14,860 nucleotides of DNA from contig JAOARK010000419.1 in NCBI GenBank assembly GCA_025210575.1, positions 1 through 14,860 of the forward strand, read 5' to 3'. The notes below the pieces were generated by a model. That model ran no database searches. It was not told the origin of the DNA and worked only from the letters and a program-made list of their open reading frames with translations. The stretch is from Schleiferiaceae bacterium (lineage in GTDB: Bacteria > Bacteroidota > Bacteroidia > Flavobacteriales > Schleiferiaceae). Shown here piece by piece: positions 8,086 to 14,207 of the stretch (position 1 is its first letter; the number at the start of each line of letters is the position of its first letter). The translations under genes were made by a program, and so were the position numbers.

Positions 8086-9278
8086 ACAAAGCATTACTCC
8101 TTTGTCTAGCTGTACTTTCCCTTTTATCCTGTGAAAATTATTTCGGGGAAAAGACTGATTTAAGCTTTATAGAAGTTCCTGTTTATACAGATAGAGCCGT
8201 TGCATACGTTCCTATTGAACCTTCTTTCACCAACTTTGTGAGACCAACAAACATTGTTATTGGTTTTGACGAACTAATTTACATTGTAGATGAGGGAACT
8301 GACGAGATCATTTGCTATGATGAGGCTGCCAATGAATTGGGACGATTTCATGTTCCAGGTTTGACCTATGTAGCTCAAGACCGTCAACTAGATTTATTAG
8401 CTATAGGAACTTACGATACCACTATTAACTCTGTGCCCTATAGTCTTACTGCCATTTACAGAATTAACCAAAAAACATCTGTTTCGTATGGTTTAGGAGC
8501 TGCAGAAATCACCAACACCATTGTTCATCCTTTCTATTTTAAAAGCTCTTTTAGCTCAGGAGACGCTGATGTTAAATTCAACAACATAACTATACTTGGG
8601 AGCGACATCAATCCAGATCGAAACAACCAATATTATGTTACCAGAACTGGACCGAGTGCAAATAATGCCAATCAAGGACCTGATGATGCGGTAATCCTAT
8701 TTACCAATAAAGACAATTTCCTATCTCCCGTACCTGTTACAACAAGCGGGGGATTGTTTAACGACTACTTTAAAGATCCACACGGAATAACGACTTGGTG
8801 TAAACCACCCCAATTAGGAGCGAGTACAAGCCCAGATTTCATATACACGTCTTTAGACCCAGATAACTTGCTCAAAGTTCAATACATTGAATTTATTGAA
8901 GGAGAATTTGGTGCTGAGTATCGCCCTGTTATATTCCCAGTTAACGACCCATTAGCGACAGGGTATCTGTATACGCCTGGAAAGTTTGAAGAGCCAAGAG
9001 GAATAACTGTTGCAGGAGATGAAACGAGGTACATTTTTGTAACCGATGCTGCTAAAGACAGCGTTTATCAATTTACCTCAAACGGACTGGAAGGCATCCC
9101 CCCTCCTCCGGGTTCAGAAGAAAAAGTTTATCAAAAAGCTTCTTTTGGTGGAACAGGGACTGGCCCCCTCCAATTTAATGAGCCTGTAGGCATCGCTTAT
9201 TTCAAACAAATTCTGTATGTTGCAGATGCTGGAAACGGAAGAATTTCTAGATTTAAGCTCACCTTAGATTTTGATTAA
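8082..9278 (+). CDS. NHL-repeat beta-propeller lipoprotein
   Basis: A 398-residue lipoprotein: the lipobox LLSC gives lipidated Cys17 and supports the ATG at 8082, which overlaps the previous stop by 4 bp. NHL/6-bladed-propeller repeats are clearest near 53-88 (VRPTNIVIGFDELIYIVDEG), 302-333 (EEPRGITVAGDETRYIFVTDAAKDSVYQF, shortened in the text to its ends EEPRG and VYQF) and 363-392 (FNEPVGIAY, LYVADAGNGRISRF). The middle is more divergent but keeps the D-P-HGI pattern (KDPHGITTW at about 231-239). NHL propellers usually bind proteins, peptides or other ligands rather than catalyse reactions. As the last gene of the tightly overlapping four-gene set, it is inferred to be a surface or periplasmic-face partner of the receptor and barrel, possibly a substrate-binding lid. 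The substrate cannot be told. Confidence 0.82.
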   Translation: MNKALLLCLAVLSLLSCENYFGEKTDLSFIEVPVYTDRAVAYVPIEPSFTNFVRPTNIVIGFDELIYIVDEGTDEIICYDEAANELGRFHVPGLTYVAQDRQLDLLAIGTYDTTINSVPYSLTAIYRINQKTSVSYGLGAAEITNTIVHPFYFKSSFSSGDADVKFNNITILGSDINPDRNNQYYVTRTGPSANNANQGPDDAVILFTNKDNFLSPVPVTTSGGLFNDYFKDPHGITTWCKPPQLGASTSPDFIYTSLDPDNLLKVQYIEFIEGEFGAEYRPVIFPVNDPLATGYLYTPGKFEEPRGITVAGDETRYIFVTDAAKDSVYQFTSNGLEGIPPPPGSEEKVYQKASFGGTGTGPLQFNEPVGIAYFKQILYVADAGNGRISRFKLTLDFD

Positions 9279-9282
9279 AATC

Positions 9283-9311
9283 ACTCGTTCAATACGAGTA
9301 TGCTTTTACTC
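9283..9311 (+). terminator. Possible weak terminator or alternative-hairpin element
   Basis: Five bases after the lipoprotein stop, ACTCGT (9283-9288) pairs perfectly with ACGAGT (9294-9299) around a 5-base loop. GAGTA (9296-9300) can instead pair with TACTC (9307-9311). The two hairpins exclude each other. The only T run is four bases inside the second loop, so intrinsic termination would be weak. Confidence 0.4.
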
Positions 9312-9335
9312 ATTATAACCAAGAACTAAACTAAG

Positions 9336-9349
9336 CTGATAGATATCAG
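9336..9349. promoter_or_regulatory. Short inverted repeat, possible operator
   Basis: CTGATA, a 2-base spacer and TATCAG form a perfect 14-bp dyad 14 bp upstream of a -7-like box, about where the -33 element would sit. It could be a regulator site; a chance palindrome in AT-rich DNA is equally possible. Confidence 0.25.
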
Positions 9350-9362
9350 TTTTGTAATTATT

Positions 9363-9370
9363 TATATTTG
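9363..9370 (+). promoter_or_regulatory. Bacteroidota-type -7 box (TATATTTG)
   Basis: Exact match to the TAnnTTTG -7 consensus of the primary sigma factor of Bacteroidota, ahead of the small type B CTD protein gene. No TTTG-like -33 box is found 17-23 bp upstream. Transcription would start near 9375-9377, practically on the first ATG (9378), leaving a nearly leaderless mRNA or use of the second ATG at 9387. Confidence 0.45.
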
Positions 9371-9377
9371 TTCGCAT

Positions 9378-9779
9378 ATGCAGCCTATGTATAAATACAT
9401 TCTTTCAACCCTCGTGGTATTTTTTGTTGCTTTTGGAGCATCTGCTCAAGAGAAAGCACACATCAATCCACATGGTAAAGAGTGTCCTATACTAATGCCT
9501 AACGCCTTTACTCCTAACTACGATGGAGTAAATGATTTCTTCTTTTTCACTTTTCAACAAGATTGCACTCCTACAACATTTAGTCTTCAAATCTATGACC
9601 GTTTAGGAAGATTGGTTTTTGAAACAAAAGATTATGAAGCGAAGTGGGATGGACAATATGACGGTCAAGACCTGGCTGATGGAACTTATTTTTGGGTAAT
9701 GAAATCAAGCCTTACTCTACCTGAAGAAAGTGAGCCCACTACCTATTCTAAAAAAGGATCTGTTCTTATAGTTAGATAG
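9378..9779 (+). CDS. Minimal secreted protein consisting of a T9SS type B (gliding-motility-associated) C-terminal domain
   Basis: A 133-residue protein. Residues 1-24 are a signal peptide (ends GASAQ). After about 12 further residues the protein is wholly a gliding-motility-associated type B sorting domain: Cys36, MPNAFTPNYDGVND (40-53), Cys63, FSLQIYDRLGRLVFET (68-83), WDGQYDG (90-96), ADGTYFW (100-106), KKGSVLIVR at the end. In the family this domain normally sits at the end of huge adhesins such as SprB and targets them through T9SS, usually with a PorP/SprF partner; no such partner gene is adjacent. Here there is no passenger. A second ATG at 9387 gives a cleaner signal peptide (MYKYILS) and fits the nearby -7 box better. 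It is flanked by possible hairpins upstream and a good terminator downstream, so it is likely a single-gene unit. No frameshift is visible upstream that would join it to the preceding gene. Its function is unknown. Confidence 0.85.
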   Translation: MQPMYKYILSTLVVFFVAFGASAQEKAHINPHGKECPILMPNAFTPNYDGVNDFFFFTFQQDCTPTTFSLQIYDRLGRLVFETKDYEAKWDGQYDGQDLADGTYFWVMKSSLTLPEESEPTTYSKKGSVLIVR

Positions 9780-9803
9780 ATTCAATTCACAATGTTTACA
9801 ATT

Positions 9804-9827
9804 GACCCACCAAGGGTCTTTTTTTTT
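9804..9827 (+). terminator. Intrinsic terminator of the small type B CTD gene
   Basis: GACCC (9804-9808) pairs with GGGTC (9814-9818) around a 5-base loop, followed by nine T residues. It lies 25 bp after the stop codon. An alternative, weaker 6-bp pairing (TCAATT at 9782-9787 with AATTGA at 9800-9805) overlaps its left arm. Confidence 0.8.
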
Positions 9828-9844
9828 GCTCAAAACTTGCCATT

Positions 9845-9870
9845 AAAAAAGGCGACTCTTAAGCCGCCTT
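9845..9870 (-). terminator. Intrinsic terminator of metG
   Basis: Read on the - strand, AAGGCG (complement of 9865-9870) pairs with CGCCTT (complement of 9849-9854) around a 10-base loop and is followed by a T tract (complement of 9845-9850). It lies just beyond the metG stop, in convergent orientation to the + strand terminator at 9804-9827. Confidence 0.75.
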
Positions 9871-9891
9871 CCTAAAAAATTCGATTCTGTT

Positions 9892-11919
9892 TTACGCTAC
9901 AGGATATCCATTTTCAGCTTCCTGACCAGGATCTGCAAAAGTGAGCTTTCCTTCTTTCGTCTCTCCCATTAATATCATACCCTGGCTTTCTATACCGCGC
10001 ATTTTTCGCGGAGCTAGATTCGCTACTACCGTAACTTTCTTTCCAACTATTTCTTCAGCAGTATAATGCTCAGCAATTCCACTTAAAATGGTACGAGTCT
10101 CAAAACCTAAATCTATGGTGAGGTTCAATAATTTCTTTGCTTTTGGAACTTTAACTGCCTCAATAATGGTACCTACACGCAGATCAATTTTCTGAAAATC
10201 ATCAAATTGAATCTCTTCTTTTACAGACTCATAGTCAGGATCCGCGTTTTTAGTGGCTTCTAACTTCTCAATCTGCGCATCCACTTCTTTATCTTCTATT
10301 TTGTCGAATAATATTCCAAACTCACCTAATGAATGACCTTCTTTCAGAATTAATTCTTGATCTAATAAGCTCCACTCAAGCTCATCAATAGCAAGGAACG
10401 ATTTTAGTTTTTCTGCGGTATGCGGTAAAAACGGTTGCGCTAAAACTGCTAATGAAGCAGCAATCTGAGAAGCTGTAAACATTACCGTTTTCGTGCGCTC
10501 TGCATCGGTCTTCACTAATTTCCACGGCTCTTGCTCTGCCAAATATTTATTTCCAAGTCGAGCTAAATTCATAAACTCGGCCAGTGCATCCCTGAACTTG
10601 TAATTTTCAATTCCTTTTGAAACACGATCCGCATAAATCTTTATTCCCGCCAATGTGCTCTTATCCTCATCACTTAAAGTAACTCCTTCTGGTAAAACAC
10701 CATCGTAGTACTTCTTGTTCAGCACCATAACACGATTAACAAAATTGCCTAGAATGGCAACAAGCTCGTTGTTATTTCTTGCCTGAAAGTCTTTCCAGGT
10801 AAAATCGTTGTCTTTGGTTTCCGGCATAGTAGAACCTAGTGCATATCTTAGCACATCCTGCTTTCCAGGAAAATCTTCTAAATACTCGTGCAACCAAACT
10901 GCCCAATTCCTAGATGTAGATATTTTATCTCCTTCTAAATTCAAAAATTCATTAGCTGGAACATTGTCTGCCAATACATAACCGCCATGCTCCATCAGCA
11001 TTGCTGGAAAAATAATACAGTGAAAAACGATGTTATCCTTTCCAATGAAATGAACCAATTTCGTTTCTTCATCTTTCCACCACTGCTCCCAATTCTCACC
11101 TTCTAATTCTCGAGTAGCAGAGATGTATCCGATAGGTGCATCGAACCAAACATAAAGTACCTTTCCTTCACCACCTTCAACTGGTACCGGCACTCCCCAA
11201 TCTAAATCTCTGGTCATGGCACGAGGTTGCAATCCATCCCCGCTATCTAACCATGATTTACATTGTCCATAAACATTCGATTTCCAATCTTTATGCTCGT
11301 CTAAATATGCCCTAAGTTTAGGAGACAACTTATCTAGTGGCAAAAACCAGTTTTTAGTACCCTTCAATTCTGGGATCGCACCCGACAATGCCGATTTCGG
11401 ATTGATCAAATCCGTTGGGCTTAAGCTTGTACCACAGTTCTCACACTGATCTCCATAAGCGCCATCATGACTACAATTAGGACAAGTACCCGTAATATAT
11501 CGATCAGCTAAAAATTGCTTTGCCTCAGCATCGTAATATTGTTGTGTTTCTCTTTCAACTAATGCACCTTTCTCATATAATGTTTTGAAGAATTCGGAAG
11601 CATTTTCATGATGAACTTTTGATGATGTTCTTGAGTAAATATCAAAGTCAATTCCAAAATCAGCAAAGGCATTTTTCATCATACCATGGTAACGATCAAC
11701 AATGTCTTGAGGAGTTACTCCTTCTTTCTTTGCTTTAATCGTTATGGGCACACCGTGCTCATCGCTACCACAAACAAATCGCACATCTTTTCCGCGCAAG
11801 CGCAAGTAACGTACATAAATATCTGCAGGTAAGTAACAACCAGCTAAATGACCAATATGAACAGGGCCATTGGCATAAGGCAAAGCGGCAGTTACTGTAT
11901 ATCTTTTTGGATTGTTCAT
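9892..11919 (-). CDS. metG: Methionyl-tRNA synthetase (EC 6.1.1.10)
   Basis: Cytosolic class I synthetase charging tRNA-Met. With the ATG at 11919 it is 675 residues, the usual size for the long, dimeric form. The Rossmann core has HIGH at 21-24 (LPYANGPVHIGH), a zinc knuckle with Cys146, Cys149, Cys159 and Cys162 (CPNC...CENC), and the KMSKS-type loop as KISTS at 332-336. The anticodon-binding helical domain follows (about 375-535, with NNNELVAILGNFVNR). A C-terminal Trbp111-like OB-fold tRNA-binding domain covers about 573-675 (DDFQKIDLRVGTI, RKMRGIESQGMIL). An in-frame TTG at 11940 would add seven residues (MRLNYFS), but a -7 box lies at 11938-11945, so that start would be at or before the transcript start. 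The ATG at 11919 is preferred. It is a single-gene unit with its own promoter and terminator. Confidence 0.97.
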   Translation of the reverse strand: MNNPKRYTVTAALPYANGPVHIGHLAGCYLPADIYVRYLRLRGKDVRFVCGSDEHGVPITIKAKKEGVTPQDIVDRYHGMMKNAFADFGIDFDIYSRTSSKVHHENASEFFKTLYEKGALVERETQQYYDAEAKQFLADRYITGTCPNCSHDGAYGDQCENCGTSLSPTDLINPKSALSGAIPELKGTKNWFLPLDKLSPKLRAYLDEHKDWKSNVYGQCKSWLDSGDGLQPRAMTRDLDWGVPVPVEGGEGKVLYVWFDAPIGYISATRELEGENWEQWWKDEETKLVHFIGKDNIVFHCIIFPAMLMEHGGYVLADNVPANEFLNLEGDKISTSRNWAVWLHEYLEDFPGKQDVLRYALGSTMPETKDNDFTWKDFQARNNNELVAILGNFVNRVMVLNKKYYDGVLPEGVTLSDEDKSTLAGIKIYADRVSKGIENYKFRDALAEFMNLARLGNKYLAEQEPWKLVKTDAERTKTVMFTASQIAASLAVLAQPFLPHTAEKLKSFLAIDELEWSLLDQELILKEGHSLGEFGILFDKIEDKEVDAQIEKLEATKNADPDYESVKEEIQFDDFQKIDLRVGTIIEAVKVPKAKKLLNLTIDLGFETRTILSGIAEHYTAEEIVGKKVTVVANLAPRKMRGIESQGMILMGETKEGKLTFADPGQEAENGYPVA

Positions 11920-11937
11920 CGAGAAATAATTAAGGCG

Positions 11938-11969
11938 CAAAAATAGCCAAACTCCATCTTCTATTCAGA
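11938..11969 (-). promoter_or_regulatory. Promoter of metG
   Basis: On the - strand, TATTTTTG (complement of 11938-11945) matches the TAnnTTTG -7 consensus. Exactly 20 bp upstream lies TCTG (complement of 11966-11969), one mismatch from the TTTG -33 box at the preferred 19-21 bp spacing. The predicted transcript start is near 11932, about 13 bp before the metG ATG. Confidence 0.6.
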
Positions 11970-11982
11970 GTGTATTGAAACT

Positions 11983-12010
11983 AAAAAAAGCTCCTAAATA
12001 GGAGCTTTTT
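11983..12010 (-). terminator. Intrinsic terminator after the thioredoxin-fold gene (bidirectional shape)
   Basis: AGCTCCTA (11989-11996) and TAGGAGCT (11999-12006) form a perfect inverted repeat; the practical loop is six bases (TAAATA). On the - strand the stem is followed by seven T residues (complement of 11983-11989), ending transcription of the thioredoxin-fold gene before metG. A shorter T run on the other side gives it some bidirectional character. Confidence 0.85.
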
Positions 12011-12034
12011 CATGTCTACATTGCTTAACTCAAA

Positions 12035-12775
12035 CTATGGTTTCCAAATTACTTTTTGTGTAACCTCCGTACCATTATTATTTACATGCAACAGATAAAC
12101 TCCCGCATTTAAATCTCTAGAAACTTGTAATTCATATCCATTTGATGTTGGATTTAACTCCGTCCAAACTTGTTCTACCTGACCAACCAAATTGTATAAA
12201 GCAGCTTGTGTATTTCCACTTAGAGTTACTGCTGTTTGTAGCATTAACGTTTGCTCATTTTTCTGATAGATTTTCACATCATTCAAAACATCTTCTTCAA
12301 CACTTAAACCAGAAGCATACATCAAGGCCATTTGCTGCATTTGAGAAAAATTACCTCCACTGTAAACAATCATGCTATCCGCAGGATTTATCACATAGTA
12401 ACGAGGTGTACCACCTTGCAGATATTCCTTATTAGCATCAACAAAAGTGAATACGTCTGTCCAACTATAGGTACTCACCCAGTTATTAACATCACTACAA
12501 TTAGGGGTTCCTCCTTGATATAACCAAATCATTGCTCCCCAACCGGCTATTGTTGACGAATTTTGACTAATAAAATTTTGAAAGTTTGCAGCGTGACTTT
12601 TACAAATACCGCAGTCCAGTCCTTTACTTGCTAAAACTAAAACTTTCCCTGTAGCCAATACTGAATAGATATCTTGGGTGTTTCCGTTACAATCTGTAAA
12701 AGTTGCGTTGGGTATTTTTTGCGCTTGAAGCGAAAAGGCAAAAGCCAATGTGAATAGAAGTACTAATTTTTTCAT
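12035..12775 (-). CDS. Secreted thioredoxin-fold protein with CGIC motif and T9SS type A sorting domain
   Basis: A 246-residue exported protein when started at the ATG at 12775. This gives MKKLVLLFTLAFAFSLQAQ, a textbook signal peptide; the longer in-frame start at 12817 would put 14 hydrophilic residues in front and is rejected. About 22-150 is a thioredoxin-like fold of the AhpC/TlpA kind: strand KVLVLASKG, then the CxxC motif C55-G-I-C58, the strand AMIWLYQGG, and the cis-proline loop GGTPRYYVINP (Pro124). About 160-246 is a type A sorting domain (AALYNLVGQVEQVW, RDLNAGVYLLHV, terminal KVIWKP). The CxxC suggests thiol-disulfide exchange on the cell surface or in the medium, but a heme-binding or structural role is possible. 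A further cysteine lies at 93. It ends in a strong terminator and is divergent from the LD-carboxypeptidase gene. Confidence 0.85.
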   Translation of the reverse strand: MKKLVLLFTLAFAFSLQAQKIPNATFTDCNGNTQDIYSVLATGKVLVLASKGLDCGICKSHAANFQNFISQNSSTIAGWGAMIWLYQGGTPNCSDVNNWVSTYSWTDVFTFVDANKEYLQGGTPRYYVINPADSMIVYSGGNFSQMQQMALMYASGLSVEEDVLNDVKIYQKNEQTLMLQTAVTLSGNTQAALYNLVGQVEQVWTELNPTSNGYELQVSRDLNAGVYLLHVNNNGTEVTQKVIWKP

Positions 12776-12840
12776 CTGTTTCTCAATTAAATTTTCATTG
12801 TGCGTTTTTTTTGACACTCCCTATGAAAACACCTTACAAA

Positions 12841-12868
12841 TTGACCTAATTTTCCAACTATATTTTTT
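12841..12868 (+). promoter_or_regulatory. Possible promoter of the LD-carboxypeptidase gene
   Basis: TTG at 12841-12843 and an AT-rich TATTTTTT at 12861-12868 are spaced 17 bp apart, resembling a loose -33/-7 pair. The -7 match to TAnnTTTG is imperfect (one base too many before TTTG). The predicted transcript start would fall in the adjacent palindrome. Confidence 0.3.
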
Positions 12869-12879
12869 GCAATTGCAAA
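12866..12879. promoter_or_regulatory. Perfect 14-bp palindrome, possible operator
   Basis: TTTGCAATTGCAAA is a perfect inverted repeat without spacer. It lies in the 114-bp region between two divergent genes and directly after the possible -7 box, 10 bp before the LD-carboxypeptidase ATG. Its position fits a repressor site over the transcript start; no known regulator is assigned. Confidence 0.35.
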
Positions 12880-12889
12880 GCTCTATTCT

Positions 12890-13786
12890 ATGAAGAAACG
12901 CCCACCCTTACTGAAAAAAGGAGATACTATTGGCATTACTAGCACCGCTCGAAAAATTTCTAAACATGAGTTAGAATTTGCCATTCAATTTCTTAAACAA
13001 AATGGTTTCAAGACTAAATTAAGTAGTTGCATTGGCATGGAAGACCATCAGTTTTCGGGGAGTGATCAAGTGCGCATTGATGGATTTAATCAATTGCTGA
13101 ATGATAACGAAGTAAAAGCAATTTTATGTGCAAGAGGCGGATATGGATCGGTGCGAATTGTAGACGATTTGGATTGGCAACAGTTGAAGAAAAATCCCAA
13201 ATGGATATGTGGATATAGCGATGTTACCATTCTTCATAGTCGTATAAATCATCTTGAGTATCAAAGTCTACACAGTACTATGCCCGTAAACTTTGAATCT
13301 AACTCGAAAAAGGCTTTGACTAGCTTTCTCGATTCATTGACAGGTAAATCATTCAGTATGCAGGCTCCAAATAATAACCTAAACAGAGAAGGTATTGCCG
13401 AAGGTGAATTAGTAGGCGGAAATTTATCCATACTCTATAGCACTTTAGGAAGCCAAGACCAACTAAAGACTAAAAACAAGTTCCTATTTATAGAAGACTT
13501 AGACGAGTACCTCTATCACATTGATAGAATGATGCAGGCTTTAAAACGAGCAGGCATGCTCAAAGATTTAGCTGGGCTTGTTGTGGGGGGCATGAGCGAC
13601 ATGAACGACAACACAATACCCTTTGGCAAAACCGCAGAGGAAATCATTAATGAAACGGTTGAAGAATATAATTACCCTGTCGCATTCAACTTTCCTATTG
13701 GTCATTTAGATGATAACCAAACAGTTATGTTGGGAGCCAAATACTCACTTCTAGTGAACTCGAACAATTCCATATTGAAGACTTAG
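12890..13786 (+). CDS. LD-carboxypeptidase (muramoyltetrapeptide carboxypeptidase, peptidase family S66)
   Basis: Cytosolic enzyme that removes the terminal D-alanine from the tetrapeptide of recycled murein, cutting an L,D bond. At 298 residues it matches the family length. The N-terminal domain begins LLKKGDTIGITSTAR and holds ARGGYGSVRI (81-90). The nucleophile is Ser110 in ICGYSD. The C-terminal domain has Glu202 in LFIEDLDEY and His272 in PIGHLDDN, completing the Ser-Glu-His triad known for LdcA. All three residues are present, so the enzyme is predicted active. No signal peptide is visible, consistent with the family. The related MccF immunity proteins share the fold, but the housekeeping context favours murein recycling. 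Only 17 bp separate it from the yraN-like gene, so the two are probably one transcript. Confidence 0.92.
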   Translation: MKKRPPLLKKGDTIGITSTARKISKHELEFAIQFLKQNGFKTKLSSCIGMEDHQFSGSDQVRIDGFNQLLNDNEVKAILCARGGYGSVRIVDDLDWQQLKKNPKWICGYSDVTILHSRINHLEYQSLHSTMPVNFESNSKKALTSFLDSLTGKSFSMQAPNNNLNREGIAEGELVGGNLSILYSTLGSQDQLKTKNKFLFIEDLDEYLYHIDRMMQALKRAGMLKDLAGLVVGGMSDMNDNTIPFGKTAEEIINETVEEYNYPVAFNFPIGHLDDNQTVMLGAKYSLLVNSNNSILKT

Positions 13787-13803
13787 CTCCAAATACTCAT
13801 ATT

Positions 13804-14166
13804 ATGGCCGAACACAACAAAAAAGGAAACTTTGGTGAAGACTTAGCCTCTATTTATCTTGAAAGAAATGGCTATTTAATTCGTGAACGGAACTTTGTCT
13901 TCGAAAAAGCAGAGGTTGACATCATCGCTGAAAAAGACAATTTCTTAGTGGTGGTAGAAGTAAAAACCCGTGCGAGTGAAGACTATGGAACCATTATGGA
14001 TTTTGTAAGTGGCCGACAGATCAAACAAATTATTAATGCAACTGAGGGATACATTAATCTCACCGAGACAGATTTAGAGACTCGATTTGATGTTATTGCT
14101 GTTATCCTGAACCAAAATCCGCCAAAAATAGACCATATAGAAGGTGCTTTTTACCCTACCCTATAA
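13804..14166 (+). CDS. YraN/UPF0102 family protein
   Basis: A 120-residue protein of the UPF0102 family, usual length. Conserved blocks are GNFGEDLASIYLERNGY (8-24), the acidic pair Glu37/Asp39 in KAEVDIIA, and VVEVKTR with Glu52 and Lys54. Together these form the signature of a PD-(D/E)XK nuclease-like fold (E, D, ExK). A biochemical role has not been firmly established for the family; a DNA- or RNA-processing function is a reasonable guess from the fold. It is cytosolic with no signal peptide. It follows the LD-carboxypeptidase gene by 17 bp and precedes a pseudouridine synthase gene, which may have its own -7 box. Confidence 0.92.
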   Translation: MAEHNKKGNFGEDLASIYLERNGYLIRERNFVFEKAEVDIIAEKDNFLVVVEVKTRASEDYGTIMDFVSGRQIKQIINATEGYINLTETDLETRFDVIAVILNQNPPKIDHIEGAFYPTL

Positions 14167-14181
14167 ATGAGATTCGCATTG

Positions 14182-14189
14182 TACATTTG
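14182..14189 (+). promoter_or_regulatory. Bacteroidota-type -7 box (TACATTTG)
   Basis: Exact TAnnTTTG match in the 41-bp gap before the pseudouridine synthase gene, placing the transcript start near 14195, about 13 bp before the ATG. No TTTG-like -33 box is seen 17-23 bp upstream, so it may be a weak or secondary promoter. Confidence 0.4.
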
Positions 14190-14207
14190 CCACAAAATAA
14201 TCTACAG

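Noticed and set aside
4262..9278. Polysaccharide utilisation locus (SusC/SusD type)
   Set aside because: The receptor has the right N-terminal domain, but there is no SusD homologue, no glycoside hydrolase and no sensor/regulator gene.
11920..11940. TTG start for metG seven residues upstream
   Set aside because: It overlaps a good -7 promoter box, is non-ATG, and family members begin near the N-P-K-R-Y-T-V segment that follows the ATG at 11919.
12142..12523. Two + strand open frames opposite the thioredoxin-fold gene
   Set aside because: They are antisense shadows of a well-supported - strand gene, with no recognisable domain or start context.
12776..12817. Longer start of the thioredoxin-fold protein
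   Set aside because: It would bury the clear signal peptide beginning at the ATG at 12775 behind 14 polar residues.
12890..13786. Microcin C immunity protein (MccF-like)
   Set aside because: It shares the S66 fold, but there are no microcin genes nearby and the neighbours are housekeeping genes typical for LD-carboxypeptidase.
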